Shown here piece after piece: positions 62,084-64,000 of a stretch of DNA of 64,000 nt. The number at the start of each line of letters is the position of its first letter. The stretch's first letter is position 1. Origin of the DNA: Bacillota bacterium (lineage in GTDB: Bacteria; Bacillota; Clostridia; Acetivibrionales; JAEXSP01); assembly GCA_023453795.1 (NCBI GenBank), contig JAEXSP010000014.1:1-64000 (forward strand), in the 5' to 3' direction. Made by a program: the position numbers and the translations under genes. Under the pieces are notes generated by a model. That model was not told the DNA's origin, ran no database searches, and saw nothing but the letters and a program-made list of their open reading frames with translations.

Positions 62084-63358
62084 TTATCTTACAATGTCCG
62101 GGTATTCTTTTTGGAAATCGATAAAATCGGTTCCGATGTGAGGTTTGCAGTCAAAAGCCCCGTCATTCCATGACCACAGCATATAACCCGAATAACCGTT
62201 CTTAATTATGGCATCCAAAACCTGCTTGTGACTCATTTTAAGAGATGACGTTGCCGTGTCGGGCATCATTTCCCCGATTATTACGGGCTTGTCAAGCTTA
62301 AGAGACGAAGCCGGAGTCGTAACCGGATTAAAATACGGTGTAGCCCAGTCATACCAATGGAAGTCATAGAAATCAAGTCCCAAATCATCCCATAGGTCAT
62401 ATTGTGCGCCCAGCCATTTCATATTGGCACTTCCGAAGCTTACAGGCTGCTTTGCATACTGATGAATATAAGCGCAAGTTGTCTTAATATAATTTCTCAT
62501 TGCTGAAAGCGGGAAAATTTCTCCCTTGTTGTTAGGTTCACCATGATCTTCTGCTTTGACGATCCATTCCGGTTCATTAATGATATCCCAGCCCATAACA
62601 CCTTCATGATTCCCCAATGCCTGTAATATAGGTTTCATTGCATTGTCAAGGAAGCTTTGGAGGACTGTAGGATTATCTATGATATCGTCATGATCTACGG
62701 TGTCATCCCCCCTTGCACAGTCAAAGCTGGTTATTGTCCAATAAATCTTAATATTCTTCGAAAGTGCATAGTCACAAGTTTCTTTCATATGATTCACCCA
62801 ATTTTCAGGGAGTCCCGTGCACAGGCTGCCTTCTTGTGTTCCAGCCCAAAGAGGGCCGTATGCAAGATCCGGGAACACCCACCACCTGAGTGAATGGATA
62901 CCCTTTGTCGCCATTGTATCCAGGTCGCTCTTAATCCGGCTGAAATTGGAGCTCCAGTTATTATCGGTAAACTCATAGCTCCAGTTATACCATGCATAAT
63001 TAACTCCTACAGGGTAGAGCTTTTTCCCATCCATCCAGGTAATGCCTACGCCGTTGTCTGTTTCCCCTGAGAATTTGGTAATAATCTTAAGCAGGTACTG
63101 CTTGATTTCAGCCAAGTCAAGAGCATCCACGCTGCCGCTTGCGTTTACATCAGCAGCTTTGTATGCATCTCCCGTCAGAGTGATTGACTTCAGCAGGTGC
63201 TGTTTAACAAGAGCCATATCCAGTGCAGTCACTACAGAGTCATTATCTACATCACCCAGTTTAAAAGTTCCTGCAGCATAAGAGAGCGTAGGCAATGCAG
63301 CAACCAGTATTATGACAACTGCCAGTAAAAGACATATTTTACTCTTAACAACCCTCAT
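62084..63358 (-). CDS. man5K: GH5 mannanase-type enzyme with N-terminal dockerin (Man5K-like)
   Basis: 424 residues. Signal peptide (1-28) is followed directly by the dockerin (DNDSVVTALDMALVKQHLL; NASGSVDALDLAEIKQYLL, residues 33-95) and then a GH5-like barrel: YPVGVNYAWYNWSYEF, acid/base Glu in WDIINEPEWI, nucleophile Glu in KPVIIGEMMPDT. The dockerin at the N-terminus is rare and is known for mannanase Man5K of R. cellulolyticum, which sits before cel9M there as well. Substrate probably mannan. SD GAGGTGA. Confidence 0.88.
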   Translation of the reverse strand: MRVVKSKICLLLAVVIILVAALPTLSYAAGTFKLGDVDNDSVVTALDMALVKQHLLKSITLTGDAYKAADVNASGSVDALDLAEIKQYLLKIITKFSGETDNGVGITWMDGKKLYPVGVNYAWYNWSYEFTDNNWSSNFSRIKSDLDTMATKGIHSLRWWVFPDLAYGPLWAGTQEGSLCTGLPENWVNHMKETCDYALSKNIKIYWTITSFDCARGDDTVDHDDIIDNPTVLQSFLDNAMKPILQALGNHEGVMGWDIINEPEWIVKAEDHGEPNNKGEIFPLSAMRNYIKTTCAYIHQYAKQPVSFGSANMKWLGAQYDLWDDLGLDFYDFHWYDWATPYFNPVTTPASSLKLDKPVIIGEMMPDTATSSLKMSHKQVLDAIIKNGYSGYMLWSWNDGAFDCKPHIGTDFIDFQKEYPDIVR

Positions 63359-63389
63359 ACTCGTTCACCTCATGATATTTATTAATAGA

Positions 63390-64000
63390 TCAAATTGGCT
63401 TCCTATCAAGCAGAATCATCTTTAATGCAACCATATCAAGCACATCAACCTGATTATCGTTATTGAGATCCCAAATGCTCTTGTCCACAGGAGAAACCGG
63501 ATTCAGCAAGTACATCTTCATCATTGCATAGTCCAAAGCATCAACAGTCTTGTCACCATTCAAGTCACCAGGCTTGGTTGTAACATTCTCCGGCTCATTT
63601 CCAAACTTCTTCTCGCCGTCCAGGTATACCGAAATATTTTGATTCACCGCATATTCGTTGGTTATACCGCTCCTGCTCCAGTCATTGGTGGTATCCCAGT
63701 GTGTTTTCCAATTGGAATCCTGTTTTGCGACAAGTGCAAAATGATATTCACGATCTCCATAAAAGCTGCAGCCGGTCCAATCAATTTCAATATAGTAGAT
63801 ACCCTTGCTTTCATCCCATGCAAAAGGCCCCTTGATCGCAGCAGGCTTGCCATCCGATGCTTTTGACTCATCATACATGGTCTGGACATCTACATCCTTG
63901 ATAGTCTGTCCGGCACTTATCATTTCAGATATATCAAAGAAATATCTGCACTTTAATCCGTCCACATAATGAGGCGGTCTGGAGGTTTCATTGTGAATTT
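63390..64000 (-). CDS. C-terminal part of a cellulosomal enzyme: CBM3 module and dockerin (Cel9-type, 5' end outside window)
   Basis: The frame stays open to base 64000, so the start and catalytic domain are missing. The visible N-terminal part (residues through about VYLDGEKKF) is the end of a CBM3 module: LKCRYFFDISEMISAGQTIKDV, YYIEIDWTGCSFYGDREYHFALVAKQ and WDTTNDWSRSG. A dockerin follows (NGDKTVDALDYAMMKMYLL; NNDNQVDVLDMVALKMILL). In R. cellulolyticum the gene before man5K is cel9J, a GH9-CBM3c-dockerin enzyme, so this is probably its counterpart. The missing part cannot be checked here. Confidence 0.8.
   Translation of the reverse strand, partial: IHNETSRPPHYVDGLKCRYFFDISEMISAGQTIKDVDVQTMYDESKASDGKPAAIKGPFAWDESKGIYYIEIDWTGCSFYGDREYHFALVAKQDSNWKTHWDTTNDWSRSGITNEYAVNQNISVYLDGEKKFGNEPENVTTKPGDLNGDKTVDALDYAMMKMYLLNPVSPVDKSIWDLNNDNQVDVLDMVALKMILLDRKPI

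Noticed and set aside
1..64000. tRNA, rRNA, CRISPR arrays, integrase or transposase genes
   Set aside because: I looked for cloverleaf ends (GGTTC-A-A-TCC type), rRNA-like stretches, regular repeats and transposase motifs and saw none that hold up; a covariance scan would be the decisive test.

Overview
The window looks like a chromosomal segment of an anaerobic, cellulolytic, low-GC Firmicute of the Ruminiclostridium (Clostridium) cellulolyticum group. The main evidence is the right end. Five consecutive minus-strand genes encode secreted plant cell-wall enzymes, each with a type I dockerin, in an order that closely resembles the 3' part of the cip-cel cellulosome cluster of R. cellulolyticum (Cel9 with CBM3c, mannanase with N-terminal dockerin, Cel9M-like, Rgl11Y-like). 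Their dockerin recognition positions are Ala-Leu or Ala-Ile, as expected for that group. Genus-level assignment is an inference. Nearly all genes lie on the minus strand. I found no rRNA, tRNA, CRISPR array, prophage or intact insertion sequence.

Left part (1-14.9 kb): the 3' end of a leucine-rich-repeat/transglutaminase-like protein, a SUKH-type immunity-like gene, two distant paralogues of a secreted protein, a DUF2161 nuclease-like gene, an aldo/keto reductase with ferredoxin tail, YgjP and PrsW metalloproteases, a complete Leloir operon (galT-galK-galE) with a divergent AraC regulator, a mazEF toxin-antitoxin pair with a perfect operator palindrome, two acetyltransferases, a cyclophilin and MscL. 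A 156-bp nested palindrome at 3799-3954 looks like a MITE or a structured RNA.

15.1-25.6 kb is one chemosensory operon: tetR, cheA, cheW, a large methyl-accepting protein, a six-PAS hybrid histidine kinase with receiver and HPt domains, and a single-domain response regulator. It starts at a perfect-consensus promoter (TTGACA, 17 bp, TATAAT). A decayed fragment of a solute-binding-protein domain lies just downstream.

25.7-43.3 kb is the most unusual part: a probable 17.6-kb operon of eleven genes for a Ser/Thr phospho-signalling system. In transcription order it holds a zinc-ribbon FHA protein, a membrane PP2C phosphatase, a soluble PP2C phosphatase, a membrane VWA-FHA protein, shikimate kinase, a double-FHA ABC exporter, a membrane-anchored protein, a fusion of two radical SAM enzymes, a tandem-duplicated methyltransferase and two transmembrane Ser/Thr kinases. 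One kinase carries a whole extracellular solute-binding-protein domain, giving a receptor-kinase architecture. A plausible model is that an external ligand is sensed by the kinase ectodomains, phosphorylation is read by the FHA proteins and reset by the PP2Cs, and the outputs are the FHA-gated exporter and the radical SAM/methyltransferase chemistry.

43.5-56.3 kb holds a LURP-one-like protein, a MATE exporter with an AraC/GyrI-like regulator, a small membrane protein, a C_GCAxxG_C_C protein, a nitroreductase with a MerR gene and a classic long-spacer MerR promoter, homoserine dehydrogenase, a Cry delta-endotoxin-like protein, a CPBP protease and a Cache-domain chemoreceptor. 56.6-64 kb holds the cellulosomal enzyme genes described above.
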